Part shown: positions 34,207 to 43,423 of the stretch, one piece after another
Layout: each line of letters starts with the position of its first letter
Position numbering within the stretch: the first letter of the stretch is position 1
Origin: Halieaceae bacterium UBA5085
GTDB lineage: Bacteria > Pseudomonadota > Gammaproteobacteria > Pseudomonadales > Halieaceae
Length of the DNA stretch: 64,000 bases
Direction: 5' to 3'
Assembly (NCBI GenBank): GCA_002414665.1
Contig: DIAF01000015.1
Location: forward strand, 109,758-173,757
Translations under genes and position numbers: made by a program
Notes under the pieces: model-generated
Told to the model about the DNA's origin: nothing
Seen by the model: the letters and a program-made list of their open reading frames with translations, nothing else
Databases searched by the model: none

Positions 34207-34917
34207 CTAAGGACTGCCGTTGAGGCGGGCGATGGCCGCGGGCAGGTCGCGCAGTGCCGTGACCTCCTCGTCGGCGCGATAACTGTCAGGCTGCCAGGTG
34301 TCACCCGCCAGGTTCACCCAGACAGTGCGCAGGCCAACCCGCTGTGCTCCGAGAATGTCGTGTTCGGGATTGTCACCCACATGCACAATCTCTTCAGCGG
34401 CTACACCGGTGGCCGCCAGTGCAGCGTGAAACATGTCCGGCGCCGGCTTGCTCGCGCCGATCTCTTCTGCCAGGAAGGCAAAATCGAAGTATTCCGCGGC
34501 ATCGGTTTTGTAGATATCGGCGTTGCCGTTGGTCAGCGCACCGAGTCGGTACTCTTTGGCGAGCCTCTGCAGCACGTCCAGCGCCTCCGCGTATAGCTCG
34601 ACCTTGTGTCGCTCTTCGAGGAAGGCGGTAAAAGCCGCGCGGGCGCCGGCCTCGCTCTCTGCAACGCTGAAGCCCGCCGCGCGCTGCAGCTCAAACAGTG
34701 TGCGTATGCGCATCTGACTGACGTGATGCGCCAGTTCCGGATGCTGTTTCCAAACCCGCTTCTTGAATTCCCACAGGCTGTCGTGGTCGTGGTGTTCGAT
34801 GCTGCCGGGGCGATGCCGCAGCAGCCAGTCCCGCTGTGCCTGCTCCGCACGCAGCAGAGCTGGCTCCACGTCCCACAGCGTGTTGTCCAGGTCGAAGGTG
34901 ATCACCCGCAGCGGCAT
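34207..34917 (-). CDS. yigB: HAD-family phosphatase, YigB-like
   Basis: A 236-residue haloacid dehalogenase-type phosphatase resembling E. coli YigB, a flavin-pathway phosphatase acting on 5-amino-6-(5-phosphoribitylamino)uracil and FMN. Motif I is FDLDNTLWD, motif II is ALTNGNAD, motif III lysine lies in GASKPAPDMF, and motif IV is HVGDNPEHDILGA. The gene order dapF-DUF484-xerC-yigB matches E. coli, which supports the name. The ATG at 34917 has GGAG upstream and follows the xerC stop by 4 bp; the frame extends upstream but only shadows xerC. Confidence 0.88.
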   Translation of the reverse strand: MPLRVITFDLDNTLWDVEPALLRAEQAQRDWLLRHRPGSIEHHDHDSLWEFKKRVWKQHPELAHHVSQMRIRTLFELQRAAGFSVAESEAGARAAFTAFLEERHKVELYAEALDVLQRLAKEYRLGALTNGNADIYKTDAAEYFDFAFLAEEIGASKPAPDMFHAALAATGVAAEEIVHVGDNPEHDILGAQRVGLRTVWVNLAGDTWQPDSYRADEEVTALRDLPAAIARLNGSP

Positions 34918-34921
34918 GAAT

Positions 34922-35833
34922 TCATTCTCCACCAGGCTTGCGGCGCCGCGCACGTGGATGCGCTGCGTCATAGACCTTCGCCAGATGCTGGAAGTCGAGG
35001 TGGGTGTAGATCTGGGTGGTGGCGATGTTGGCGTGCCCCAGCAATTCCTGCACCGCACGCAGGTCGCCGCTGGATTCCAGCATGTGGCTGGCAAAGGAGT
35101 GGCGCAGCATGTGCGGATGTACGTCCTGGTACATGCCTGCACGCCTGCCCTGCAGGCGCAACCGATCCTGGATGGTGCGCGTGCTGACGCGCGTTCCGCG
35201 ACGGCTGAGGAACAGCGCGGGATCGGTGCTCGCCGGGCGCACCTCCAGCCAGCGATCCAGTGCCGCCAGTGCCACCGAACCCACCGGTACTGTGCGCGTT
35301 TTGCGGCCCTTGCCGGTGACGGTGAGCAACTGGTCGTTGCGGTCTATGTCGCCGAGATTGATGGCGGCCAGCTCCGCCAGGCGCAGGCCTGAGGAATAGA
35401 AGAGTTCCGCCATGGCGCTGTCCCGGCGTGTGGTCAGGTCATCGCCGCTGAATTGCAGATAGCGGTTTACCTGATCGGTATCCAGGGCTCGAGGCAGGCG
35501 CCTGGGCTGCCTGGGCGCCTGTACCGCGGCGGCCGGGTTGCGTGTGTGCCCCTGCTCCCGACCGAGATAGTTGAAGAAGGAGCGCAGGGCCGACAGTGCG
35601 CGCTGAATGCTGCTGCTGGCGAGGCCCTGGCGGCGCAGCTGGCTTACCCAGGCGCGTATGTCGGACTCGTGCAACCGGGCGGGATCGGTGCGACCACGAT
35701 CTGTGCAGAAGCGCCCGAAGCCCGCGAGGTCTCGCTGGTAGTTACTGACTGTGTGTGGCGACAGCTGGCGCACATCGCGCAGGTAGCGGAGAAACGCCTC
35801 AGTGGCGACCTGCAGCGGCGCGGCCTCGGGCAT
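34922..35833 (-). CDS. xerC: Tyrosine site-specific recombinase XerC
   Basis: A 303-residue tyrosine recombinase that, with XerD, resolves chromosome dimers at dif. The N-terminal SAM-like core-binding domain starts FLRYLRDVRQLSPHTVSNYQRDL. The catalytic residues lie in SGLRLAELAAI (Arg), TGKGRKTR (Lys), HMLRHSFASHML (His, Arg), GHANIATTQIYTH (His and the nucleophile Tyr). The gene order and length match chromosomal XerC, not an integrase of a mobile element. It overlaps the DUF484 gene by one base (TGATG). Confidence 0.96.
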   Translation of the reverse strand: MPEAAPLQVATEAFLRYLRDVRQLSPHTVSNYQRDLAGFGRFCTDRGRTDPARLHESDIRAWVSQLRRQGLASSSIQRALSALRSFFNYLGREQGHTRNPAAAVQAPRQPRRLPRALDTDQVNRYLQFSGDDLTTRRDSAMAELFYSSGLRLAELAAINLGDIDRNDQLLTVTGKGRKTRTVPVGSVALAALDRWLEVRPASTDPALFLSRRGTRVSTRTIQDRLRLQGRRAGMYQDVHPHMLRHSFASHMLESSGDLRAVQELLGHANIATTQIYTHLDFQHLAKVYDAAHPRARRRKPGGE

Positions 35834-36537
35834 CAGGTGTGTGCCGTCGCCTGCAAGCGGGGCAGCAGGCGCACCATCACCTCGGCAATATGCTGCAGGA
35901 ACAGCGTGCCCATGGTGCTTGTATAGTGGTGCGCATCGGAGCTGCCTACCGCGATTACGCCCAGTTCCTCTGTTCCGGCAAGCGGCATTACTGCGGCAGA
36001 CCCCACGCTGCCGGCGTTCTCGAACAGGAAGTCGAGCTCTTCCCGGCGCAGCGGACCGCAGACTGCCTTGCGTCCCCGCAGCAGGGCGCCGATGGCGGAC
36101 TGGGCGTTTTCCGCCGGTACCACACGCACACCATCAGCAACGGGCGCGTCGCCGAACAGGATGATGCTTGCGTGTTCAACACCGAAGTCCGCCTGCATGG
36201 CGCGCTGGAAGGCGGCACACAGTGCAGCGACGGAGTCAGCGTCCAGCATTGCGAGCACCAGGTGCCGGGTTTGCTCGTAGAGCTTGTCATTGCTGCGCGC
36301 ATTCGCCGTGAGGGCGTTGAGTCGCTGGCGCATTTCAGTGTTGCGCTCACGCAGCACGCTCACCTGCTTCTCCACCAGGGACACGGCGCTCCCGGAGGCG
36401 TGGTTCACGTGGAGAAAATCCAGCATATCCGGGTGGCGCTGCAGGAAATCGCTGTGGTTCTTGAGGTACTCGCGAACGGTATCGTCGGTTAATGCTGCGC
36501 TGCCGGCAGCGACTGCCTGTTCATTTCTGGCTGACAT
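35833..36537 (-). CDS. DUF484 family protein
   Basis: A 234-residue GAF-like domain protein of the DUF484 family, typically encoded between dapF and xerC in gammaproteobacteria, with unknown biochemical role. Features are VREYLKNHSDFLQRHPDMLDFLHVNHASGSAVSLVEKQVSVLRERN (N-terminal helical region), then a GAF-like section ending MGTLFLQHIAEVMVRLL. The ATG at 36537 has GGAG upstream. It is translationally coupled to xerC, suggesting a supporting part in chromosome segregation or cell division, but that is only contextual. Confidence 0.88.
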   Translation of the reverse strand: MSARNEQAVAAGSAALTDDTVREYLKNHSDFLQRHPDMLDFLHVNHASGSAVSLVEKQVSVLRERNTEMRQRLNALTANARSNDKLYEQTRHLVLAMLDADSVAALCAAFQRAMQADFGVEHASIILFGDAPVADGVRVVPAENAQSAIGALLRGRKAVCGPLRREELDFLFENAGSVGSAAVMPLAGTEELGVIAVGSSDAHHYTSTMGTLFLQHIAEVMVRLLPRLQATAHT

Positions 36538-36574
36538 GGTCTGTGCTCCACATTTCCGGCGCGCTGCGCCGGCG

Positions 36575-37405
36575 TCACATTCTGATACTGCCCTCGAATA
36601 CGACGGCGGTCGGACCCGTCATAGTCACCGGTCTGCCGGGGCCGGGCCAGCTAATCTCAAGCTTACCGCCGGGCAGGTGAACTGTCACGGTGTCCTGCAA
36701 CCACCCGCGCATCATCCCGTACACGGCTGCAGCGCAGGCGCCGGTGCCGCAGGCCAGTGTCTCCCCGGCACCGCGTTCGTGAACACGCAGGCGAATTTCC
36801 TCTGCCGAGAGTACCTGCATGAAACCTGCGTTGGTGCGTTTTGGGAAGCGGGGGTGGTGTTCGATCGCGGGGCCCAGTGTGGCAACGGGTGCGCTATCCA
36901 CGTCTTCGACGCGCAGTACTGCGTGCGGATTCCCCATCGACAGCGCGCCAATTTCCAGCTCTTGGCCTTCCACCTGCAGCGTGTAAGTCAAAGCCTGGTG
37001 ATCGGCCAGCAGCGGAATGCACGCTGGCTCAAAGACCGGCGCGCCCATGTCGACTTCGACCCGGTGCTTGTCACGCAGGCGCAGTTCGAGCACGCCACCG
37101 GCGGTCTGCACACGGATAGTGCGCTTGCCGGTCAGGTGTTTGTCGCGCACGAAACGGGCGAAACAGCGTGCGCCGTTGCCGCAATTCTCCACTTCACTGC
37201 CATCCGCATTGAAAATGCGATAGCGAAAGTCCACCTCCGGGCTGTCCGGCGTTTCCACCAGCAGGACCTGATCACACCCGATACCAAAGTGTCGGTCGGC
37301 GAGGCGCTTGATGTCCTCTGTGCGGGGGCGATAGCGCTGCGTTATCAAATCAATGACAACAAAATCGTTCCCTGCGCCGTGCATTTTGGTGAATTTGAGC
37401 AGCAT
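36575..37405 (-). CDS. dapF: Diaminopimelate epimerase
   Basis: A 276-residue cofactor-free epimerase converting LL- to meso-diaminopimelate for lysine and peptidoglycan synthesis. The two catalytic cysteines are in NCGNGARCFARF and ACGTGACAA, with the start MLLKFTKMHGAGNDFVVID. It lies 13 bp downstream of lysA and 37 bp upstream of the DUF484 gene, in the conserved lptM-lysA-dapF-DUF484-xerC-yigB order. The length matches the family. Confidence 0.97.
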   Translation of the reverse strand: MLLKFTKMHGAGNDFVVIDLITQRYRPRTEDIKRLADRHFGIGCDQVLLVETPDSPEVDFRYRIFNADGSEVENCGNGARCFARFVRDKHLTGKRTIRVQTAGGVLELRLRDKHRVEVDMGAPVFEPACIPLLADHQALTYTLQVEGQELEIGALSMGNPHAVLRVEDVDSAPVATLGPAIEHHPRFPKRTNAGFMQVLSAEEIRLRVHERGAGETLACGTGACAAAVYGMMRGWLQDTVTVHLPGGKLEISWPGPGRPVTMTGPTAVVFEGSIRM

Positions 37406-37418
37406 CGGCGGGTGCTCC

Positions 37419-38669
37419 TCAGGTCGGCAGGCGGCGTTCCCGCCGCATCAGGTCGTCAAGGGTTTCACGGGCGCCGACGACATGCATCACGTCACCATCG
37501 ACCATGATCTCCGCCGCGCGTGGCCGGGTATTGTAGTTGGAACTCATGCTGAAGCCGTAGGCGCCGGCACCGAACATGGCCAGCAGGCTGCCCTCACGCA
37601 GGCACAGTGTGCGTTGCTTGCCCAGGAAGTCGCCGGTTTCGCACACGGGGCCGACGATGTCCCAGGTCGCGCTGATGCCGTCGGAGGCAGGGTGACTGGG
37701 CTGTATGTCCAGCCACGCCTGGTACAGCGCGGGACGGATCATGTCGTTCATGCCGGCGTCCACCAGCGCAAAATTGTGTTCCGGTGTCTGCTTCAGGTAT
37801 TCCACCCGGGTGAGCAGAACACCAGCGTTGGCGGCGATGGAGCGGCCGGGCTCGAACACCAGAGGCAGCCGGCGTTCGCCCAGTTCCCGACGGATGGCAG
37901 CGATGTAATCGGCGATAGCGGGGGGCTGCTCGTCCCGGTAGCGCACACCGAGGCCGCCACCGAGGTCAAGATGGCGGATCACAATGCCCTCGTCCGCCAG
38001 TGTGTCGACCAGCAACAACAGGCGCCGCAGGGCGCCAATGAACGGGCTAAGCTCCGTGAGCTGGGAGCCGATGTGGCAGTCCAGACCCTGTACATCGATG
38101 TGTGGCAGAGCGATGGCGCGTCGGTACAGCGGCAGGGCTTCGTCGACGCCCAGGCCGAACTTGTTCTCCCGAAGACCGGTCGAGATGTAGGGATGGGTGC
38201 GTGCATCGACATCGGGGTTCACCCGGATCGACACGGGCGCCTGCCTGCCCATCTGTCCGGCGACGCGGTTGAGCACATCCAGCTCCGCCGCTGATTCAAC
38301 GTTAAAACAGTGAATGCCCAGCTCCAGTGCCCTGGCCATTTCTGCGGCGGTCTTCGCCACGCCGGAAAATACGGTCTTCGCGGGATCTCCGCCGGCGGCA
38401 ATCACGCGCTCCAGTTCGCCCACGGAAACAATGTCAAAGCCTGCACCGAGGCGCGCCAGCACATCGAGGACGGCGAGATTGGAATTGGCTTTGACCGCGT
38501 AACAGATCAGGTGCGGCCAGTCGGCAAGCGCGTCCTGGTAGGCGCGCAGTGCTGCTTCCAGGGCGGCCCGTGAATACACATAGCAGGGCGTGCCGTGTTG
38601 CTGGGCTATTGCATCAGCCGCGACCCCTTCAGCGTACAGGGTGCCAGCGCGGAACTCGAAGAAACTCAT
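37419..38669 (-). CDS. lysA: Diaminopimelate decarboxylase
   Basis: A 416-residue pyridoxal-phosphate enzyme of the alanine racemase-like fold type III, giving lysine from meso-diaminopimelate. The cofactor lysine is in YAVKANSN, the phosphate-binding glycines in LGGGLGVRY, and the conserved ends EPGRSI and GPVCETGDFLG. The ATG at 38669 is chosen for the family start MSFFEFRAGTLYAEG; the reading frame remains open far upstream but only shadows other genes. It follows the lptM-like gene by 14 bp. Confidence 0.97.
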   Translation of the reverse strand: MSFFEFRAGTLYAEGVAADAIAQQHGTPCYVYSRAALEAALRAYQDALADWPHLICYAVKANSNLAVLDVLARLGAGFDIVSVGELERVIAAGGDPAKTVFSGVAKTAAEMARALELGIHCFNVESAAELDVLNRVAGQMGRQAPVSIRVNPDVDARTHPYISTGLRENKFGLGVDEALPLYRRAIALPHIDVQGLDCHIGSQLTELSPFIGALRRLLLLVDTLADEGIVIRHLDLGGGLGVRYRDEQPPAIADYIAAIRRELGERRLPLVFEPGRSIAANAGVLLTRVEYLKQTPEHNFALVDAGMNDMIRPALYQAWLDIQPSHPASDGISATWDIVGPVCETGDFLGKQRTLCLREGSLLAMFGAGAYGFSMSSNYNTRPRAAEIMVDGDVMHVVGARETLDDLMRRERRLPT

Positions 38670-38683
38670 GGTTCTGTGGACAC

Positions 38684-38845
38684 TCAGTAGGTTGCGGAAG
38701 CGTGAGCCATTGTCGCCGTATCTGCTGCCGCTGCGGCTGCGGGCGCCGCTGCCTGCGGCGGCAACTGCAGGGGGCCGGTCTGCCCGCAGCCGCCCAGCAG
38801 GGCCAGTAATGCGGCAAACAGCCAGTGAGGGCGCGTCTTGGGCAT
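38684..38845 (-). CDS. lptM: LptM (YifL)-like small lipoprotein
   Basis: A 53-residue lipoprotein with a short signal and lipobox LLGGC (Cys20), followed by GQTGPLQLPP, the hallmark of YifL/LptM. LptM helps the LptD/E lipopolysaccharide translocon mature. The remaining tail is Ala-rich low-complexity sequence. Its place just upstream of lysA is conserved across gammaproteobacteria. The gene is short, but the lipobox, GPL-PP motif and synteny support it. No strong ribosome site is seen. Confidence 0.82.
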   Translation of the reverse strand: MPKTRPHWLFAALLALLGGCGQTGPLQLPPQAAAPAAAAAADTATMAHASATY

Positions 38846-39008
38846 GATTGGGCGTTCCGTCATTAAAAGCGCGCAGTATACCCGAATTGGCGCAGGATTC
38901 TGCGTTGCGCAACGTGGGGCTGGCAGCCCTTGTAACGGCGTCTCGGCAAAAGCTCGAATTGCGCGCGGGATCATGGCAGGATCGGGGTTTGTCACTGAGG
39001 CCCTGTCC

Positions 39009-40013
39009 GTGCGAGTGCGTGTTTCCCCCGAAGCGTCCCTGCGTCGTTGTGCTGTATGCGGCCTGACCGCGCTGCTGCTCCTGGCCGGTGCGGCCCACGC
39101 CGTGGAGCCACTGTACGGCAAGAACCTGACACCCGTCAGCGGTCTTTTGGGCTTGCCCTCGATGCGCAGTGCCGCGCTGGTTCCTGCCCGGGACATGTCC
39201 CTCGCCGTGCATGGCGCGTTGGCCAGCCATGCCGTGTTCGACGGCGCCGCCGCGGGGGAGGCGCTGCGTCTGGATGGGGAAACCCACCGCCTCGCCCTTG
39301 AGTGGCGCTATGGCCTGGCACCCGGATGGGAGCTGCAGGTGGAGCTGCCCTGGCTGAGCCACAGCGGTGGCTCGCTGGATGCACTGATCGACAGCTGGCA
39401 CAGCCTGTGGGGAATGCCGGATGGGGGTCGCGAAGCGGTGCCCCGCGACCAACTGGACTTCCGCTATCTGAATTCGACGGCGGCCATTGCCCTGCAGGAC
39501 AGCGTCTCCGGGGTGGGTGATGTCACTCTGGGTCTGCACCGTGCACTGCGCACTGAGGGTAACTGGCGCCTGAGCGCCGGCCTGGGGTACAAGCTGGCAA
39601 CCGGAGAAGAACGTGAGCTGCTGGGCAGCGGCGCGGAGGATATATTCCTGGTGTTGCGAGCCAACGGGTTGCCCCCACAGAGCGCCTGGCAGCTGTTTGG
39701 CCAGGCGGGATATCTGAGAGCGGGGCAGATTGCAGGGTTGCAGGCCGCGCAGGAGCGTAATCTCTGGTTTGCCGGGCTGGGTGTGAGCTGGACCGCGCAT
39801 GAGCGCGTCACGTTACTGGCGCAGGTCGATGCCCACGCCGCTCCGCTGCAGAGCAACCTCACTGCCCTGGGCAGCAGCGCCCTGATGCTGAATGTGGGTG
39901 CGCGCTGGCAGCTGACAGACCGCTGGGCGCTGGAGGCTGGGTTCATGGAGGATATCCGGGTCGAGACGGCGCCGGATATCACCTTTCAGGCCAGCCTGCG
40001 CTTTACGCCCTGA
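39009..40013 (+). CDS. DUF3187-family outer-membrane-like protein
   Basis: A 334-residue secreted protein of the DUF3187 family, of unknown function. A signal peptide (GLTALLLLAGAAHA) precedes a mature chain of alternating hydrophobic strands (LEWRYGLAPGWELQVELPW, ELLGSGAEDIFLVLRANG, FQASLRFTP), consistent with an outer-membrane beta-barrel. The GTG at 39009, with GAGG upstream, is preferred; ATG at 38973 is an alternative that would lengthen the cytoplasmic end. It is divergent from the lptM-lysA operon and convergent with argH. No partner is evident. Confidence 0.75.
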   Translation: MRVRVSPEASLRRCAVCGLTALLLLAGAAHAVEPLYGKNLTPVSGLLGLPSMRSAALVPARDMSLAVHGALASHAVFDGAAAGEALRLDGETHRLALEWRYGLAPGWELQVELPWLSHSGGSLDALIDSWHSLWGMPDGGREAVPRDQLDFRYLNSTAAIALQDSVSGVGDVTLGLHRALRTEGNWRLSAGLGYKLATGEERELLGSGAEDIFLVLRANGLPPQSAWQLFGQAGYLRAGQIAGLQAAQERNLWFAGLGVSWTAHERVTLLAQVDAHAAPLQSNLTALGSSALMLNVGARWQLTDRWALEAGFMEDIRVETAPDITFQASLRFTP

Positions 40014-40050
40014 GTGGACCGGCGTCGGCGGGCGCGCCCCCCCGCCCGGC

Positions 40051-41454
40051 TTACTGCGTACGCGCTGACAGTCGCTGTAGCGCGGCATCCGCGGCAGCCT
40101 GCACCTGTCGTGGCGCAGTGCCCCCCAGGTGATCGCGCGCGGCCACCGAGCCCTCGAGGGTCAGCACATCGAACACATCGGCATCGATCTCGTCGCTGAA
40201 ACCCTGTAGCGTAACCAGCGACATTTCGGCCAGATCGGCACCGCTGGCGACACCGTGGGCGACCGCTTTGCCCACCACCTCGTGGGCGTCGCGGAACGGC
40301 AGTCCCTTGCGCACGAGATAGTCTGCGAGGTCCGTCGCAGTGGAAAACCCGCGGCGTGCCGCCTCCCGCATCTGCGCCGCACGCGGTCGGATGGCAGGCA
40401 CCATGTCGGCGAAGGCGCGCAGGCTGCCCAGTACCGTATCAATGGTATCGAAGAGTGGCTCCTTGTCTTCCTGATTGTCCTTGTTGTAGGCCAGAGGCTG
40501 GCTTTTCATCAAGGTGAGCAGGGAGATCAGGTGCCCATTGACCCGACCGACCTTGCCGCGCACCAGTTCGGGGACGTCCGGATTCTTTTTCTGCGGCATG
40601 ATGGACGAGCCGGTGCAGAAACGGTCTGGCAGCTCGACGAAGTTGAACTGGGCTGATGTCCACAGCACCAGCTCTTCGGACATGCGGGACAGGTGTGTCA
40701 TCAGAAGCGCGGCGAAACTGCAGAACTCTATGGCGAAGTCACGGTCCGAGACCGAATCCAGCGAGTTGGCCGTCGGCCGATCGAAGCCCAGCGCTCTGGC
40801 TGTCATCTCGCGGTCAATGGGATAGGTGGTGCCGGCCAGTGCAGCCGCCCCCAGCGGAGACTGGTTCAGCCGGGCACGGCAGTCCATGAGCCTGCCATAA
40901 TCGCGTTCCAGCATCTCATTCCAGGCCAGCAGGTGGTGCCCGAACACCACGGGCTGCGCGGTTTGCAGGTGGGTGAAGCCTGGCATGATGGTCGCGCAGT
41001 GCTCGGCTGCCAAGCCTATGGTGCCGCGTTGCAAGCGCGTCAGCTCCGCGCCGATGGCATCGATGGCGGCGCGCAGGTGCAGGCGGATGTCCGTCGCCAC
41101 CTGATCGTTGCGCGAACGGCCGGTATGCAGTTTTTTTCCGGTATTGCCAATCAGCTCGGTCAGGCGCGCTTCGATATTCATATGCACGTCCTCGCGCTCG
41201 ATGGACCAGTGGAACTCGCCGGCTGCGATCTCGGCTGCCACCTGATCGAGCCCACTCTGGATCTGTTCGCGCTCGGCATCGGACAGCACACCGACTGCGC
41301 AGAGCATGTCGGCATGCGCTCGTGAACCCTGGATGTCCTCGGCCGCCATGCGCTGATCAAATTCCACGGACGCAGTGAAGCGCTGGACGAATTGGTCAGT
41401 GGGTTCAGCGAAACGCCCGCCCCAGAGTGTGTTGGTGTCTGTCTGCTTGCTCAT
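40051..41454 (-). CDS. argH: Argininosuccinate lyase
   Basis: A 467-residue member of the fumarase/aspartase superfamily that splits argininosuccinate to arginine and fumarate. Visible signatures are MSKQTDTNTLWGGRF, TGRSRNDQVATDIRL, PGFTHLQTAQP and the flexible catalytic loop GSSIMPQKKNPD with its serine. The ATG at 41454 suits the family start; the frame extends upstream, but that part is a shadow of the intergenic and algZ region. It is divergent from the AlgZ-like kinase gene, as in Pseudomonas. Confidence 0.97.
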   Translation of the reverse strand: MSKQTDTNTLWGGRFAEPTDQFVQRFTASVEFDQRMAAEDIQGSRAHADMLCAVGVLSDAEREQIQSGLDQVAAEIAAGEFHWSIEREDVHMNIEARLTELIGNTGKKLHTGRSRNDQVATDIRLHLRAAIDAIGAELTRLQRGTIGLAAEHCATIMPGFTHLQTAQPVVFGHHLLAWNEMLERDYGRLMDCRARLNQSPLGAAALAGTTYPIDREMTARALGFDRPTANSLDSVSDRDFAIEFCSFAALLMTHLSRMSEELVLWTSAQFNFVELPDRFCTGSSIMPQKKNPDVPELVRGKVGRVNGHLISLLTLMKSQPLAYNKDNQEDKEPLFDTIDTVLGSLRAFADMVPAIRPRAAQMREAARRGFSTATDLADYLVRKGLPFRDAHEVVGKAVAHGVASGADLAEMSLVTLQGFSDEIDADVFDVLTLEGSVAARDHLGGTAPRQVQAAADAALQRLSARTQ

Positions 41455-41566
41455 GTTGATCCATGTCTGGTTGAAGGCCCGCGGCAGGCCGTGACTGGGA
41501 TTCTGGCGCTTGTACCCGCCGTCCTTGGGTGCAAGTATACCACCGGGTGGACGAGGGTTTGTGTAC

Positions 41567-42625
41567 ATGCGGGATACGGGGCAGCAGCAACTGACGGTGC
41601 GGGCACAGGCCTCGGGTGCGTTTTTCATCCCCGATCTCTGCGCGCCGCGGCCGCTGCTGTTTCTGGTGTTGCTGGCGGAGCTGATGGTCCTGATGTACAC
41701 CCTGGCCGTGAGCAGCCTGCCGCGTTTCGAATGGACTGTGCTCGCCACCGGTTCGGTGCTGGTGCAGTGGCTGGTGCTGGCCAGTGCGGTGACCCTTTGC
41801 CTCTTGCGCGGGTGGTTCTCGCGCCACAGCCTCTGGCTTGCCGCGGTGGGTAGCATCGTGCTGGTGGTCGCAGTCACGGGCCTGTCCGGCGAGCTGATTC
41901 TGTATTTCTACCCCGGCCTGATGGCGGATGCGGGTGATCGCTGGTGGGTGCTGCGCAACATGCTGGTTGCTGCGCTGGTCACAGGTATCACGCTGCGCTA
42001 CTTCTATCTGCAACAACAGCTCACTCTGCGCGAGCGCTCGGAGCTGCAGGCGCGCATCGATTCCCTGCAGGCCCGTATCCGCCCGCACTTTCTGTTCAAT
42101 ACCCTGAACAGCATTGCCAGCCTGATCGCCTCACACCCGGAGCGCGCTGAAGCCGCCGTGGAGGATCTGGCGGAATTGTTCCGTGCCAGCCTGCGTCAGG
42201 CTGGGCCGGGGGATACGGTGGCGGAAGAGGTGCACCGCTGTGAACTGTATCTGGGTATTGAGCGGTTGCGCCTGGGCGATCGCCTGCAGGTGGAATGGGA
42301 GGTTGCCGAGGCCGTGGCCAGCCTGCCGATGCCCAGTCTCATCCTGCAGCCGCTGGTGGAAAACGCTGTGTACCATGGTGTATCGCTGCTCCCGGCAGGG
42401 GGCGTGATCCGGATTTCCGTGCAGCCTGAGGGAGGCGATGTGCAGGTGGTGATTGGTAATCCCCGGCCGGACCCGCCCCCGCCCAGCCGGGGTGAACGCA
42501 TGGCCCTGAGCAATATCGAGCAGCGTTTGCAGGCTCTTTACGGCGATGCGGCCAGCCTGCGCCAGCGAGCCGGCAGTGGCTCGTTCCAGGTAGAACTGCG
42601 CTACCCGGTGGGGCCTGCGGTATGA
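41567..42625 (+). CDS. algZ: LytS/AlgZ-family sensor histidine kinase
   Basis: A 352-residue inner-membrane kinase with four or so N-terminal helices (residues about 28-150) and a His_kinase domain. The phosphoacceptor is His174 in IRPHFLFNTLNS, with the N-box PLVENAVYHG and later NPRPDP glycine-rich region of the LytS/FimS class. ATG at 41567, preceded by GAGGG, is chosen; GTG at 41561 is possible. It overlaps the response-regulator gene (ATGA) and lies between argH and hemC, just as algZ (fimS) does in Pseudomonas, where it governs alginate and type IV pili. Confidence 0.9.
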   Translation: MRDTGQQQLTVRAQASGAFFIPDLCAPRPLLFLVLLAELMVLMYTLAVSSLPRFEWTVLATGSVLVQWLVLASAVTLCLLRGWFSRHSLWLAAVGSIVLVVAVTGLSGELILYFYPGLMADAGDRWWVLRNMLVAALVTGITLRYFYLQQQLTLRERSELQARIDSLQARIRPHFLFNTLNSIASLIASHPERAEAAVEDLAELFRASLRQAGPGDTVAEEVHRCELYLGIERLRLGDRLQVEWEVAEAVASLPMPSLILQPLVENAVYHGVSLLPAGGVIRISVQPEGGDVQVVIGNPRPDPPPPSRGERMALSNIEQRLQALYGDAASLRQRAGSGSFQVELRYPVGPAV

Positions 42626-43350
42626 AAATCCTGCTGGTGGATGATGAGCCGCTGGCACGGGACCGCCTGCGTCGACTGCTGCAGCGCCTGCGACCCGAGG
42701 CGCAGGTCATCGAAGCCGGTTCGGGGGAGGCGGCCCTGGCTTTGCTGGCGCGCGAGGACCCTTCGCTGGTGTTGCTGGATGTGCGCATGCCTGGCATGGA
42801 CGGTATTGAGGTGGCGGCGGCGCTGGATCGCCTGCCCGCACCACCCGCAGTGATTTTCTGTACGGCCTACGATGAGTACGCGCTCGATGCGCTGCGCCAT
42901 CAGGCGGTTGCCTACTTACTGAAGCCGGTGCGCGAAACAGAGCTCGCGCGGGCCCTGGCGACAGCGGGGAGGGTGAACCGTGTGCAGCTGGCTGCGCTCT
43001 CGGATGGCGAGCCGGTCGGCCGTACCCAGGTCAGTAGCCAGGGGCACCGCGGCCTGGAGACCCTGCCCATCGCCGACGTGCGCTGCTTCATCGCCGGGCA
43101 GAAGTATGTAACGGCGGTTGCCCCGGAGCGCGAGCTGCTGATTCAGGATGCGCTGAAGGACCTGGAACAGGAGTTTGCCGCGGACTTCCTGCGCGTACAT
43201 CGCAATGCCCTGGTGGCACGGCGGCACATCCGACGCCTGCGCCGGGATGCGGGCGGCGGCTGGGCCGTAGAGCTGGACGGCGTGGAAGTGCGTCCACAGG
43301 TCAGCCGTCGTCACCTCGCCGACGTGAAGGCCAGGCTGCAGCAGGGCTGA
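42622..43350 (+). CDS. algR: LytTR-type response regulator, AlgR-like
   Basis: A 242-residue response regulator with a receiver domain (acid pocket MKILLVDDEP, phosphoacceptor Asp53 in LLDVRMPG, conserved Lys in LLKPVRE) and a C-terminal LytTR DNA-binding domain (YVTAVAPERELLIQDALKDLEQ, FLRVHRNALVARRHIRRL). It is translationally coupled to the sensor kinase by a 4-bp overlap. Order argH-algZ-algR-hemC matches Pseudomonas. Likely targets are motility, biofilm or polysaccharide genes; here PilU and other motility genes are not adjacent. Confidence 0.92.
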   Translation: MKILLVDDEPLARDRLRRLLQRLRPEAQVIEAGSGEAALALLAREDPSLVLLDVRMPGMDGIEVAAALDRLPAPPAVIFCTAYDEYALDALRHQAVAYLLKPVRETELARALATAGRVNRVQLAALSDGEPVGRTQVSSQGHRGLETLPIADVRCFIAGQKYVTAVAPERELLIQDALKDLEQEFAADFLRVHRNALVARRHIRRLRRDAGGGWAVELDGVEVRPQVSRRHLADVKARLQQG

Positions 43351-43423
43351 GCGCGCGGTAGCTGAAGTCGCAGCGCCGGGGCGCGGCTGGTATCATCGCC
43401 GCTCGCACTCCAGGAAGCTGTTC

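Noticed and set aside
34922..35833. XerC as the integrase of a genomic island
   Set aside because: Gene order dapF-DUF484-xerC-yigB and the sequence mark it as the chromosomal XerC; no attachment-site repeats were seen nearby.
36284..37507. A 407-residue plus-strand frame across dapF
   Set aside because: It is antisense to DapF with both catalytic cysteines present; composition is not protein-like.
38670..39800. N-terminal extension of lysA into a 793-residue frame
   Set aside because: The extension runs opposite lptM and the DUF3187 gene and lacks protein-like composition; LysA starts at 38669.
40014..40050. GC-rich inverted segment between the DUF3187 gene and argH as a bidirectional terminator
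   Set aside because: The stem is imperfect and no T-run is present on either side, so I do not call it.
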